7,534 nucleotides of DNA from Candidatus Gastranaerophilales bacterium (GCA_947628355.1 CANQZO010000092.1:1-7534), one strand, 5' to 3'; counted from the first letter of the stretch, positions 1 to 7,026 are shown. Notes: a model not told the origin generated them from the sequence alone. Made by a program: numbers and translations.

Positions 1-195
1 TAGAATATCAAAGACTGAACCAAATTTTGATTGTTCCTTTAACGCCCTTGCAACAACGCCGTCAAGCCCATCTAAAATTATTACAAACAAAGTTAAAAAT
101 ATTGAAGATACAATCAGAGCGGGATTTCCTGAAAATATAAATTCAATAGCAATTACTGCAAGAATCATTCTTAAAATTGTCAACAAATTAGCCAT
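1..195 (-). CDS. CDP-alcohol phosphatidyltransferase, N-terminal 65 residues (3' end off the left edge)
   Basis: The visible 65 codons encode the start of a membrane enzyme that transfers a phosphatidyl group from CDP-diacylglycerol to an alcohol, as in phosphatidylglycerophosphate synthase. The N-terminus begins with a NLLTILRMI segment, followed by two hydrophobic stretches (about residues 9-20 and 26-43) that look like transmembrane helices. Residues 45-63 fit the family signature DG-x2-AR-x8-G-x3-D: D45 G46, A49 R50, G59 and D63 are all present, and the final D-x3-D would lie just past the edge. These Asp residues bind the metal and CDP in the family. The ATG at 195 has a good ribosome site (AGGTGA, 205-200), only 15 bp after the stop of the upstream oxidoreductase, so the two are probably co-transcribed. 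PgsA is the most likely member, but inositol-phosphate and other alcohol acceptors cannot be excluded from this fragment. Confidence 0.85.
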   Translation of the reverse strand, partial: MANLLTILRMILAVIAIEFIFSGNPALIVSSIFLTLFVIILDGLDGVVARALKEQSKFGSVFDIL

Positions 196-210
196 ACTAT
201 CACCTGCTTA

Positions 211-1209
211 CTATCTTTTACTTCTAGATAATGCAAAATTAACCGAATCTAATGCCTTAACTTTTTCCCCAAGCATAATTTTTTCAGCTTCTTCCAAAAC
301 TTTTACAACGTTAAAGCCGTTATGTCCATCGCTTCTTGCCTGCTTGCCCTGTTCAATACAAGTTAAAAAGTGCTGGCACTCAAGTTTTAAAGGTTCAATT
401 TCAATATAATCAAGAACTTCAGTTTTGGACTGTTTTGGAGAAGTACTGTCAAATATTTGAAGTTTATTTTCTGCCAAAGTATCGTCAAATATAGCCGTAG
501 TCTTTGTTCCTCTAACCAGTAAATTAACTCTCTTTTGAGGATGAATCCAACTGTCCGAAATATGTGCAATTATGTTATCTTCATACTCAATCGTAACATG
601 CGTTATATCCATAATATCATTGTTATCTGATGATGCTCCCACGGCACTGATTACTCTAATAGGTTCTTTTCCCAATATATAACTTGTCATGGATACATCA
701 TGCGGTGCTAAATCCCACATAACACTCCTGTCGTTTTTAAAATGATTTATATTTAATCTGTCACTTTGAACATAGCGGATTTCACCCAATGCACCTTCTT
801 CAATAAGCATTTTTAATCTGTTTACGGCAGGATGATACATTAATAAATGTCCTACCATTAGTACCATATTATTTTTATCCGCAAGTTCGGTTAAATCTCT
901 TGCTTCCGCACTGACAGTCGAAATTGGTTTTTCCACATATACATGTTTGCCTGATTCAATTGCTTTTTTTACTATTTTATAATGAGTATGACTAGGCGTA
1001 ACTACAGCCACTGCATTTATTTCGGGATTTTCAAATACTTCATTTGAATCAGCAATAATATTTACATCGGGATATTGCTGTTTTAAATTCTTTCGATTTT
1101 CTTCATCCAAATCACACACAGTATGAAGCGCATTAAGATTATAAAAATTTCTTACTACGTTTTTTCCCCATATTCCGCAGCCTATAACTGCTACATTATG
1201 TAATCTCAT
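211..1209 (-). CDS. Gfo/Idh/MocA-family NAD(P)-dependent oxidoreductase
   Basis: This is a 332-residue soluble dehydrogenase of the glucose-fructose oxidoreductase/inositol dehydrogenase family, which oxidises or reduces sugars, sugar nucleotides or cyclitols. Residues 1-120 form a Rossmann fold with the dinucleotide loop GCGIWG at 10-15 and the family EKP motif at 93-95, whose Lys94 is the usual catalytic lysine. The C-terminal alpha/beta domain contains WDLAPHD at 165-171, with Asp166 and His170 in the positions expected for substrate and proton transfer. This motif is frequent in members that act on UDP-sugars for surface polysaccharides (WlbA/WbpB-like), so a sugar-nucleotide substrate is my best guess, not a proven one. 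The open frame begins at a TTG (1224), but that TTG overlaps the GGAG ribosome site for the ATG at 1209, so I use the ATG. It has its own promoter and is followed by a phosphatidyltransferase gene. Confidence 0.9.
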   Translation of the reverse strand: MRLHNVAVIGCGIWGKNVVRNFYNLNALHTVCDLDEENRKNLKQQYPDVNIIADSNEVFENPEINAVAVVTPSHTHYKIVKKAIESGKHVYVEKPISTVSAEARDLTELADKNNMVLMVGHLLMYHPAVNRLKMLIEEGALGEIRYVQSDRLNINHFKNDRSVMWDLAPHDVSMTSYILGKEPIRVISAVGASSDNNDIMDITHVTIEYEDNIIAHISDSWIHPQKRVNLLVRGTKTTAIFDDTLAENKLQIFDSTSPKQSKTEVLDYIEIEPLKLECQHFLTCIEQGKQARSDGHNGFNVVKVLEEAEKIMLGEKVKALDSVNFALSRSKR

Positions 1210-1218
1210 TTTTATATA

Positions 1219-1222
1219 CTCC
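1219..1222 (-). promoter_or_regulatory. Shine-Dalgarno GGAG of the oxidoreductase gene, decides its start
   Basis: GGAG is followed by a 9-nt spacer and then the ATG at 1209. The longer reading from TTG 1224 would place this ribosome site inside the coding region and has no good site of its own upstream, so the shorter protein is favoured. Confidence 0.75.
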
Positions 1223-1238
1223 AAAACTTTCTGTTTTT

Positions 1239-1267
1239 ATTTTAAAAAATAAGAGATTAAAGGTCAA
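1239..1267 (-). promoter_or_regulatory. Sigma70-like promoter of the oxidoreductase gene
   Basis: On the minus strand TTGACC (1267-1262, 5 of 6 matches to the -35 consensus) is separated by exactly 17 bp from TAAAAT (1244-1239, 5 of 6 matches to the -10 consensus). Transcription would start near 1232, giving a leader of about 23 nt that contains the GGAG ribosome site. This is the best promoter-like sequence in the window and suggests that the oxidoreductase and the phosphatidyltransferase form their own transcription unit. It is assigned by eye only. Confidence 0.55.
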
Positions 1268-1291
1268 ATTAAATATTTATAAAGATTACAT

Positions 1292-2848
1292 TTATTTAAT
1301 TATTTGAATTCTGCCGTCTTTTTTAACTGAAAAAGGCTGCTGTAAAGATTTTATATGTTCAACGGTCGGCACATCTTTATCAAATGTATATCTTTCAATT
1401 ATATCAGCGTCGCTCCGCTTTAACATATCAAGATTATCACCGCCGCTTACCAAAAATTCGTCATATATTGCCGTAAAATAATGATTGGGGTTTGGATTAT
1501 TTATATCTATTGCATTTTTTCTGCCTTGTGAGTCAATAAACATTAATTCCAATAAATTACCTGCCGCATCTAAAGCATAAGTCAAACCCGAAACCTGCAT
1601 TATTCCGGGTTTTTTATTTTCCGCCGACAATGTTTTTCCGCAGGCTCTTATTGCGTCAACAAGGTCTTTTTCGTTTAGTCTTACTTTAAACAGTTTATTA
1701 TTAAACGGGAAAATACTTTGAATATCACGAATGGTGACTCTGCCTGTATCAACGCTTCCTCTAAAGTTTGCACTGTTTATAAGCACAATATCAGCACCAA
1801 GTTCTTCTCGGACTGCATCAGATACAAAATCAGCCCAAGGATTTTCTTCCGTAATGTTATTGGCAGGAAGCGGATCAACATATTCAAGCCTGCCTATTTC
1901 GGGCGACTTTCCAAGTATTGAATCAATTACGGATTTCATAATTAAATTTGATGAAAAGACATTGGTTTCCGTTATATTATTCTGAACATAGGTTATTTGA
2001 CCTTTGTCGTTAAATTCAAGATTTAAAACACCGAAGTTGTTACCGTCGCGTCCCGCTTGAGTAATAACAACAGGCTCTCCCTCGGGTGAATAAAATAAAT
2101 TTTCTCCCTCTTTTATACCGCGGATTAAATCATGCGAATGCCCGCCCAAGATAACATCAATCCCGCTAATACTTTGAGCTATTTCTTTTTCAAGCGTATT
2201 TCCGCCGTGTGATAAAAGTATAATTTTATTAATTCCCTTCGCCCTTAACTGATTAACTTCCTGTTGAAGTTCAACTTTAGTCTGCTCTTTATCATCAATG
2301 GTTACACCTTCCAAGACTTCTTTATCTCTAATTCTTGAAGTCATATCGGGCGGTTGAATACCAATCAAACCGTATTTTTCACCGTTTGGTTTCTCAATAA
2401 CGGCAGAACGCAAAACTTTCTTTGATAATTCTGAAGTTTGATTAGGAAAATTAGAATTCATCCCAAGTATTATAACCGAAGAATTTTTTAATAAATCTCC
2501 GCAGATTGAAGCCGTTATATCAAATTCATGATTGCCTAATGTTTCGGCATCATAACCTGACATATCTATAAATTGTGCGGCAGCCATATTTCTGCCCTTA
2601 TCTGAGCCGATAAATGTATCACCCGATGATAATTTAAAGAAATCCGCACCTGTTTGCTTAGCTGCAAGCTGACTTTGTATTCCCGCGGAATAAAGCCGTT
2701 CCATTTTCGGAATTTGACCGTGTATATCATTTGTATAAAAAATTGATGTTTTTACTTTTGAGGAAGGACACTTTAAACTTTGGAGATTATCGGCGCAGCA
2801 TGCTGCTCTTTGCGTCGGAGTTGCTGTGTTTGCGGCCAGTATATTCAT
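1292..2848 (-). CDS. 5'-nucleotidase/2',3'-cyclic phosphodiesterase family metallophosphoesterase, no visible signal peptide
   Basis: This 518-residue protein has the two-domain layout of UshA/YfkN-type enzymes, which dephosphorylate nucleotides or related phosphoesters using two metal ions. The metallophosphatase domain (about 33-290) has all expected metal-site blocks: TNDIHGQ at 39-45 (Asp41, His43), SGDTFIGS at 75-82 (Asp77), GNHEFD at 105-110 (Asn106, His107), SHGG at 213-216 and GGHSHD at 235-240. The 5'-nucleotidase C-terminal domain (about 330-490) has NSANFRG at 358-364, a PF-N block at 381-383 and SGGDN at 468-472. Family members are usually exported, but the roughly 30 residues before the first motif are polar, lack a hydrophobic core and contain three Cys (17, 18, 27). 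The open frame starts at TTG 2854; I choose the ATG at 2848, which has a weak GGA ribosome site 8 nt upstream. An in-frame stop (TAA) lies two codons before the TTG, so no longer start exists. The exact substrate is unknown. Confidence 0.9.
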   Translation of the reverse strand: MNILAANTATPTQRAACCADNLQSLKCPSSKVKTSIFYTNDIHGQIPKMERLYSAGIQSQLAAKQTGADFFKLSSGDTFIGSDKGRNMAAAQFIDMSGYDAETLGNHEFDITASICGDLLKNSSVIILGMNSNFPNQTSELSKKVLRSAVIEKPNGEKYGLIGIQPPDMTSRIRDKEVLEGVTIDDKEQTKVELQQEVNQLRAKGINKIILLSHGGNTLEKEIAQSISGIDVILGGHSHDLIRGIKEGENLFYSPEGEPVVITQAGRDGNNFGVLNLEFNDKGQITYVQNNITETNVFSSNLIMKSVIDSILGKSPEIGRLEYVDPLPANNITEENPWADFVSDAVREELGADIVLINSANFRGSVDTGRVTIRDIQSIFPFNNKLFKVRLNEKDLVDAIRACGKTLSAENKKPGIMQVSGLTYALDAAGNLLELMFIDSQGRKNAIDINNPNPNHYFTAIYDEFLVSGGDNLDMLKRSDADIIERYTFDKDVPTVEHIKSLQQPFSVKKDGRIQIIK

Positions 2849-2887
2849 AATCAATATCCATTAATCTCTACACTAACATCAAACTAT

Positions 2888-2920
2888 AAAAAATTATTTT
2901 TTGCTAAAAATTAAAATAAT
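2888..2920 (-). terminator. Possible weak A/T-only hairpin plus U-run after thiL
   Basis: Transcribed leftward, ATTATTTT (2920-2913) can pair perfectly with AAAATAAT (2900-2893) across a 12-nt loop, and a run of T follows immediately (2892-2888). The position between the thiL stop and the nucleotidase start fits a terminator, but the 8-bp stem has no G-C pair and would be unstable. In such AT-rich DNA it may be chance. Confidence 0.25.
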
Positions 2921-2932
2921 CTTTATTTTTGT

Positions 2933-3892
2933 TTACAAACTATTTTTAAAATGATTAAATGAATTCCGTTCAAACACAGATTTTGTAATCTCTTGCGAGG
3001 AATTAGAGTAATTTACATAAACGGAAGGATTATTATCTTTATTTAAAACTCTGCCTATAAGATGAAATTTATCACTGAGTTTTTCATATATTTCTTCACT
3101 CAAGGCAAAAACAAGTTCAAAATCCTCACCGCCCCACAAAACAAAATTTTTATAATCAAGATTATTTTGTTTAGAAAATTCAAGAAGCTGACTGCTTACG
3201 GGAATTTTGTTAAAATCAAGTTCAATTGAATGCTTGCTTGCGCACGCAATTTTATACAAACTGTCAATAAGCCCGTCAGATGTATCCATGCCTGCGATAT
3301 CGGAATTCATAATTTTTGAAAGTTCAAGCGCTTCATTAACTCTTGCCTGCGGTTCCAAATGAGATTTTTTTAAGAAATCATCAGCATATAAAAAATTCAT
3401 TAATGCATACAAACCCGCGCTGCTGTTTCCTAACTGCCCCGTTGTAACTATATAGTAATCTTTTTTCGCAAATGAGCGTGAAACTAAATAATCAGACACC
3501 TTTTTACCTAAAGCGCAAATTGATATTACAATTTTATCAGAAGAAGTAATATCCCCGCCCGCAACTTTAATACCGTAGAATGAACAGACATCATTAATTC
3601 CTCTGTATAACTCTGATACAAACAAATCTTTAACGGTATTAGGAACGGATATAGAAACCGTAATATACAATGGTTTTGCAAGCGCAGAAGCAAGATCGCT
3701 CAAATTTGCATTCACTGCCTTAATGCCCAATTGATAAGGCGATGTTGTATACATGGAAAAATGAACATCCTCAACAAGCGTATCATGAGTAACAAAAAGA
3801 CCGAACTCTTTAAGATACGCGCAGTCATCACCAATTAAAGAATTGTCACTAAGTTTGGAATTAATAATATTTAAAAAATCAAGTTCACGCAT
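2933..3892 (-). CDS. thiL: Thiamine-monophosphate kinase ThiL
   Basis: ThiL phosphorylates thiamine monophosphate with ATP to give thiamine diphosphate, the last step of the cofactor pathway, in the cytoplasm. The 319-residue length is normal for the family (AIR-synthase/PurM-like ATP-binding fold). Diagnostic blocks appear in order: IGDDCA 20-25 (metal- and ATP-binding Asp22/Asp23), DTLVEDVHF 37-45, NANLSDLAS 61-69, GGDIT 112-116, TGQLGNSSAG 151-160, MDTSDGL 202-208 and GGEDFEL 254-260. The glycine-rich and acidic motifs are intact, so it should be active. The ATG at 3892 is the first in-frame start after a TAA, and the ThiL fold begins within a few residues, so the start is secure even though no Shine-Dalgarno sequence precedes it. 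It is divergent from pgi. Its product is the cofactor of the transketolase encoded about 2.3 kb to the right. Confidence 0.96.
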   Translation of the reverse strand: MRELDFLNIINSKLSDNSLIGDDCAYLKEFGLFVTHDTLVEDVHFSMYTTSPYQLGIKAVNANLSDLASALAKPLYITVSISVPNTVKDLFVSELYRGINDVCSFYGIKVAGGDITSSDKIVISICALGKKVSDYLVSRSFAKKDYYIVTTGQLGNSSAGLYALMNFLYADDFLKKSHLEPQARVNEALELSKIMNSDIAGMDTSDGLIDSLYKIACASKHSIELDFNKIPVSSQLLEFSKQNNLDYKNFVLWGGEDFELVFALSEEIYEKLSDKFHLIGRVLNKDNNPSVYVNYSNSSQEITKSVFERNSFNHFKNSL

Positions 3893-3898
3893 AAGAAA

Positions 3899-3928
3899 AT
3901 ATTACATTAAAGTTTTAAATATGTTAAA
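3899..3928 (-). promoter_or_regulatory. Candidate thiL promoter implying a leaderless transcript
   Basis: Minus-strand TAATAT (3904-3899) resembles a -10 box, with a weak TTTAAC -35-like hexamer (3928-3923) 18 bp upstream. Only six nucleotides separate the -10 box from the thiL ATG, which would place the transcription start at or next to the A of the ATG. No purine-rich ribosome site is present upstream. The region is so AT-rich that TAATAT could occur by chance. Confidence 0.35.
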
Positions 3929-3988
3929 TCTTAATTAAAAATTATTTAAAAATAAAAATAAGCATGTAAAATAATAACAGGAGATTAA

Positions 3989-4001
3989 GGGTATACTGCC
4001 C
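3989..4001. repeat. Small inverted repeat GGGTA-tac-TGCCC overlapping the pgi -10 box
   Basis: GGGTA (3989-3993) can pair with TGCCC (3997-4001) as a 5-bp stem with one G-T pair and a 3-nt loop. It is the only GC-containing dyad in an otherwise very AT-rich intergenic region and it covers the putative -10 hexamer. It could be a small operator or a chance structure. Confidence 0.3.
3992..3997 (+). promoter_or_regulatory. Candidate -10 box (TATACT) for the pgi operon
   Basis: TATACT matches five of six positions of the -10 consensus and lies 25 bp before the pgi ATG. Transcription would start near 4004, leaving a short leader that contains the GAGGA ribosome site at 4014-4018. No recognisable -35 hexamer is seen about 17 bp upstream, where the sequence is only A and T, so the promoter may need an activator or may be mis-called. 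Confidence 0.4.
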
Positions 4002-4022
4002 AAAATATAAAGCGAGGACTTA

Positions 4023-5420
4023 ATGATAGAATTTGACTATCGAAACATTAAAAAAGAAATTATCGGAAGTGAAAACGGACTTGATATTGAAGAAGAATTT
4101 AATAATTACCGCGAAACAATACACAGAATTATTGCGGACTTAAATTCAAACAAAGATAAGGCAGGGCAGAAACTGCAATGGATGAACCTCGGATACAATG
4201 AAGAAACGCTCTGGTATGTTAAAGAATTTGCCGCAATGGTTGAAAATCGTTTTGATAATATATTAATATTGGGAATGGGCGGTTCATCATTGGGCGGTAA
4301 AGCCGTATGTGAAGCATTATTACCTCCCTATTGGAATTTATTAACAAAAGAACAGAGAAATAACTATCCCAGAATATTTTTCCTTGACAATATAGACCCC
4401 GACCAGATGAACGCACTATTACAAATACTTGATTTAAAGAAGACTCTAGTAAACGTAGTAACAAAATCGGGTTCAACGGCAGAGGTCATGGCTCAATATA
4501 TGGTACTAAAAGAGCTAATGGAAAAAGAACTCGGCGATGACTATCGAAAAAATATTATTGCAACAACCGATAAAAATATCGGAATATTAAAACAGCTCTC
4601 TGACCAAGAGGGGTATAAAACTTTTTATATTCCCGATGACATAGAGGGCAGATTTTCGGTGTTTTCTGCTGTAGGATTACTTCCTATGGCACTTGTCGGA
4701 CTTAATATAGAAGAAATAACTCAAGGCATAAAGGATATGGATTTAGCCTTGAAAAATACCGATATAAACTGCAACATTGCTGCTCAAAATGCGCTGATAC
4801 ACTTCATAATGGATGTAAAAAAAGGTAAAAACATATCTGTTATGATGCCATATTCAAACAGATTAAGATATGTAGCAGACTGGTACTGTCAGTTATGGGC
4901 AGAATCTCTGGGCAAAGAGCGTGATAAAAATAATAACATAGTAAATACAGGGCAGACGCCCGTAAAAGCACTCGGAGTTACGGATCAGCACTCGCAAATT
5001 CAGCTTTATAACGAGGGTCCGAACGATAAAATAATAAACTTTTTAAGAGTTAAAGAATTTGATACAACTCTTGATATTCCAAATATTTTTGAATATACGG
5101 GTATCAGTTATCTTGGCGGAAAAACAATGAATAAACTGTTTTGCGCCGAAGCTGATTCGACAACCGCCTCATTAATAGATTATAAACGCCCGAATGTAAC
5201 AATAACAATTCCAAAGGTAACACCATATTACCTCGGGCAATTGCTTTATATGTTTGAAGTTCAAACCGCAATAACAGGCGCTTTATATAATATAGACGCA
5301 TTTAATCAGCCCGGAGTTGAGCAGTCAAAAAATTATACTTATGCGCTCATGGGCAGAACAGGCTATGAGGACAGCGCTAATGAACTTAAAGAAAAACTGA
5401 TGAATACGGTAAACTTATAA
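4023..5420 (+). CDS. pgi: Glucose-6-phosphate isomerase
   Basis: Pgi interconverts glucose-6-phosphate and fructose-6-phosphate in glycolysis and gluconeogenesis. The 465 residues match the shorter bacterial class of the enzyme. Two SIS sugar-phosphate domains are visible: the first carries GMGGSSLGGK at 84-93 and the phosphate-binding KSGSTAE at 148-154; the second carries GRFSVFSAVG around 209-218, WAESLGK at 292-298 with the probable catalytic base Glu294, DQHSQ at 321-325 (His323), and QPGVEQSKNY at 429-438 with the conserved Lys436. Catalytic residues appear complete. The residue before GRFS in the classic signature is Glu208, where Gly or Pro is usual. GAGGA at 4014-4018 precedes the ATG by 4 nt and supports the start. 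It is divergent from thiL and heads a plus-strand run of four closely spaced genes. Confidence 0.97.
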   Translation: MIEFDYRNIKKEIIGSENGLDIEEEFNNYRETIHRIIADLNSNKDKAGQKLQWMNLGYNEETLWYVKEFAAMVENRFDNILILGMGGSSLGGKAVCEALLPPYWNLLTKEQRNNYPRIFFLDNIDPDQMNALLQILDLKKTLVNVVTKSGSTAEVMAQYMVLKELMEKELGDDYRKNIIATTDKNIGILKQLSDQEGYKTFYIPDDIEGRFSVFSAVGLLPMALVGLNIEEITQGIKDMDLALKNTDINCNIAAQNALIHFIMDVKKGKNISVMMPYSNRLRYVADWYCQLWAESLGKERDKNNNIVNTGQTPVKALGVTDQHSQIQLYNEGPNDKIINFLRVKEFDTTLDIPNIFEYTGISYLGGKTMNKLFCAEADSTTASLIDYKRPNVTITIPKVTPYYLGQLLYMFEVQTAITGALYNIDAFNQPGVEQSKNYTYALMGRTGYEDSANELKEKLMNTVNL

Positions 5421-5421
5421 T

Positions 5422-6153
5422 ATGGAAAGAAAAACAGAAAAAGTTTTAGGTTTTGATGTTGATATTATTACGTATAATAATGCCTTAAATATTGTTTCAG
5501 AAAATATTAAAAATAAAACGGGAATGCACATAATAACAATTAATCCCGAAATAATTGAACAGGCTCATAAAGACAATGAACTTGCGAATATAATTAAAGA
5601 GGCTGATTTGGTAACAGCCGACGGAATTGGAATAAAAATAGCACTTAAACTCAAAAATGTTAGTCAAGAAAGAATACCGGGGGTAGATTTTGCCGAAAAT
5701 CTTTTAAAATATTGTGCGGCAGAGAATGAAAGAGTAGCATTAATCGGCGCAAAAGAAGAAGTAATCATTGAAGCTAAAAAAAATCTTGAACGGAAATATA
5801 ACGGGATAAAATTTGTATACACTCATAACGGGTATTTTAACGAAACAGAGGAAGACGAGATTATAAATAATATTGTTAATTCATCACCCGCATTAGTATT
5901 AGTTGCAACAGGCTCACCCAAACAGGATTACTTCATAAAAAAATGTAAAACAAGACTGCCAAAAAGCACATTTATCGGGATAGGAGGCGCTTTTGACGTA
6001 TGGGCGGGAAAAGTTGAAAGAGCTCCCGAAATATTTCAAAAAACAGGCTTTGAATGGCTTTATCGAACAATCAAACAACCCGAAAGATTGAAAAGAATTT
6101 ATAAGACTTTGCCGTTATTTTTAATTAAGGCTATAATGGATATGAAAAAATAA
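5422..6153 (+). CDS. WecG/TagA/CpsF-family (GT26) glycosyltransferase
   Basis: The 243-residue product is a full-length GT26 enzyme. Known members transfer ManNAc or ManNAcA (or hexoses) from UDP-sugars to undecaprenyl-linked GlcNAc at the inner face of the membrane, for teichoic-acid linkage units, enterobacterial common antigen or capsule. Landmarks are TINPEI at 39-44 (Thr39), ADGIGI at 66-71 with the likely catalytic Asp67, GSPKQD at 164-169, GGAFDVWAGKVERAP at 188-202 and EWLYR at 211-215. The C-terminal stretch of about 30 residues is basic and partly hydrophobic, as in the membrane-binding appendage of TagA. There is no signal peptide. The ATG lies 1 bp after the pgi stop and has no clear Shine-Dalgarno sequence, so translation probably depends on ribosomes finishing pgi. 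Donor and acceptor cannot be told from the sequence, and no other glycan gene is adjacent in the operon. Confidence 0.93.
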   Translation: MERKTEKVLGFDVDIITYNNALNIVSENIKNKTGMHIITINPEIIEQAHKDNELANIIKEADLVTADGIGIKIALKLKNVSQERIPGVDFAENLLKYCAAENERVALIGAKEEVIIEAKKNLERKYNGIKFVYTHNGYFNETEEDEIINNIVNSSPALVLVATGSPKQDYFIKKCKTRLPKSTFIGIGGAFDVWAGKVERAPEIFQKTGFEWLYRTIKQPERLKRIYKTLPLFLIKAIMDMKK

Positions 6154-6178
6154 TCACTTAAAGGGGTATTTGTATTCA

Positions 6179-7024
6179 ATGGTTAATAAATTTTCGTCAT
6201 CAGAACTTGAAGAATTAAAAAAAGTATCATTAAATGTGAGAAAAAATATTTTAAAAATGATACATTCCGCAAAATCCGGACACCCGGGAGGCGCACTTTC
6301 CTGCTGTGACATATTAAACGTACTTTTTACAAAAGTAATGACTCATTACAGCGAATGCGAGAAAAATCCTAATTATAAAAACCGCGACAGATTTATTCTT
6401 TCAAAGGGACATGCCTCTGCTGCATTATATTCCGTAATGGCGGAATGCGGGTATATAAAAGAACAAGAGCTTTTAACATTCAGAAAGTTAGGGTCAAATC
6501 TTCAAGGACACCCGTGTTGTAATAAATTAAAAGGAATAGAAATATCCACAGGTTCATTGGGGCAAGGGCTTTCAATAGGCTGCGGAATGGCTCTTGGATT
6601 AAGATTGGATAAAATTAACAGCAGAGTATACGTGCTGTTGGGTGACGGAGAACTCCAAGAAGGAAGCGTATGGGAAGCGGCAATGAATGCTGCTCATCAT
6701 AAACTTAACAATATTACGGCAATAATTGATTATAACGGACTGCAAATAGACGGAAATACAGATAATGTTAAGTCTTTAGGAGATATTAACTCAAAGTTTA
6801 AAGCGTTCGGCTGGGATACCATTGAAATTGACGGTCATAATTATGATGAAATATATAATGCGTTAATTACATCAAAAACAAATACAAAACCAACCGCAAT
6901 TATTGCTCACACCGTAAAAGGCAAAGGAATTTCTTTTATGGAAAACAATCCGAACTGGCACGGAAAAGCTCCAAACGATGAACAGCTGGATTTGGCTCTA
7001 AAAGAACTGGTTGAGGGGAAATAA
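6179..7024 (+). CDS. tkt: Transketolase, N-terminal (thiamine diphosphate/metal-binding) subunit
   Basis: This is the first half of a split transketolase, which moves two-carbon ketol units between sugar phosphates in the non-oxidative pentose phosphate pathway. The 281 residues cover only the PP domain: SGHPGG at 33-38 (His35), SKGHAS at 75-80 (His78), TGSLGQGL at 124-131, the thiamine diphosphate motif starting GDGELQEG at 155-162 with metal ligand Asp156 and closing with DYN at 184-186 (Asn186), HTVKGKG at 244-250 and NWHGKAP at 259-265. Its partner starts 2 bp after its stop codon. The open frame starts at TTG 6170, but that lies only 3 nt from AAGGGG (6161-6166). The ATG at 6179, 12 nt away, is preferred; the three-residue difference is uncertain and does not affect function. 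The gap after the glycosyltransferase is 25 nt, consistent with one operon. Confidence 0.95.
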   Translation: MVNKFSSSELEELKKVSLNVRKNILKMIHSAKSGHPGGALSCCDILNVLFTKVMTHYSECEKNPNYKNRDRFILSKGHASAALYSVMAECGYIKEQELLTFRKLGSNLQGHPCCNKLKGIEISTGSLGQGLSIGCGMALGLRLDKINSRVYVLLGDGELQEGSVWEAAMNAAHHKLNNITAIIDYNGLQIDGNTDNVKSLGDINSKFKAFGWDTIEIDGHNYDEIYNALITSKTNTKPTAIIAHTVKGKGISFMENNPNWHGKAPNDEQLDLALKELVEGK

Positions 7025-7026
7025 AT

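Noticed and set aside
1209..1224. TTG at 1224 as the start of the oxidoreductase
   Set aside because: The TTG overlaps the GGAG Shine-Dalgarno site of the ATG at 1209 and has no good ribosome site of its own; the Rossmann fold begins right after the ATG.
1268..1291. A terminator after the 5'-nucleotidase gene
   Set aside because: Only short A/T palindromes such as TAAATATTTA are present, with no GC stem and no U-run following, so nothing supports a terminator call.
1718..1985. Two plus-strand open frames of 67 and 84 codons inside the 5'-nucleotidase gene
   Set aside because: They are antisense to the conserved C-terminal domain, have no ribosome site, and resemble no family I know.
3893..4022. 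A TPP riboswitch upstream of thiL
   Set aside because: The conserved CTGAGA and GATAATGCCAGCG-type core elements are absent on the thiL strand, and the proposed start site leaves no room for a leader RNA.
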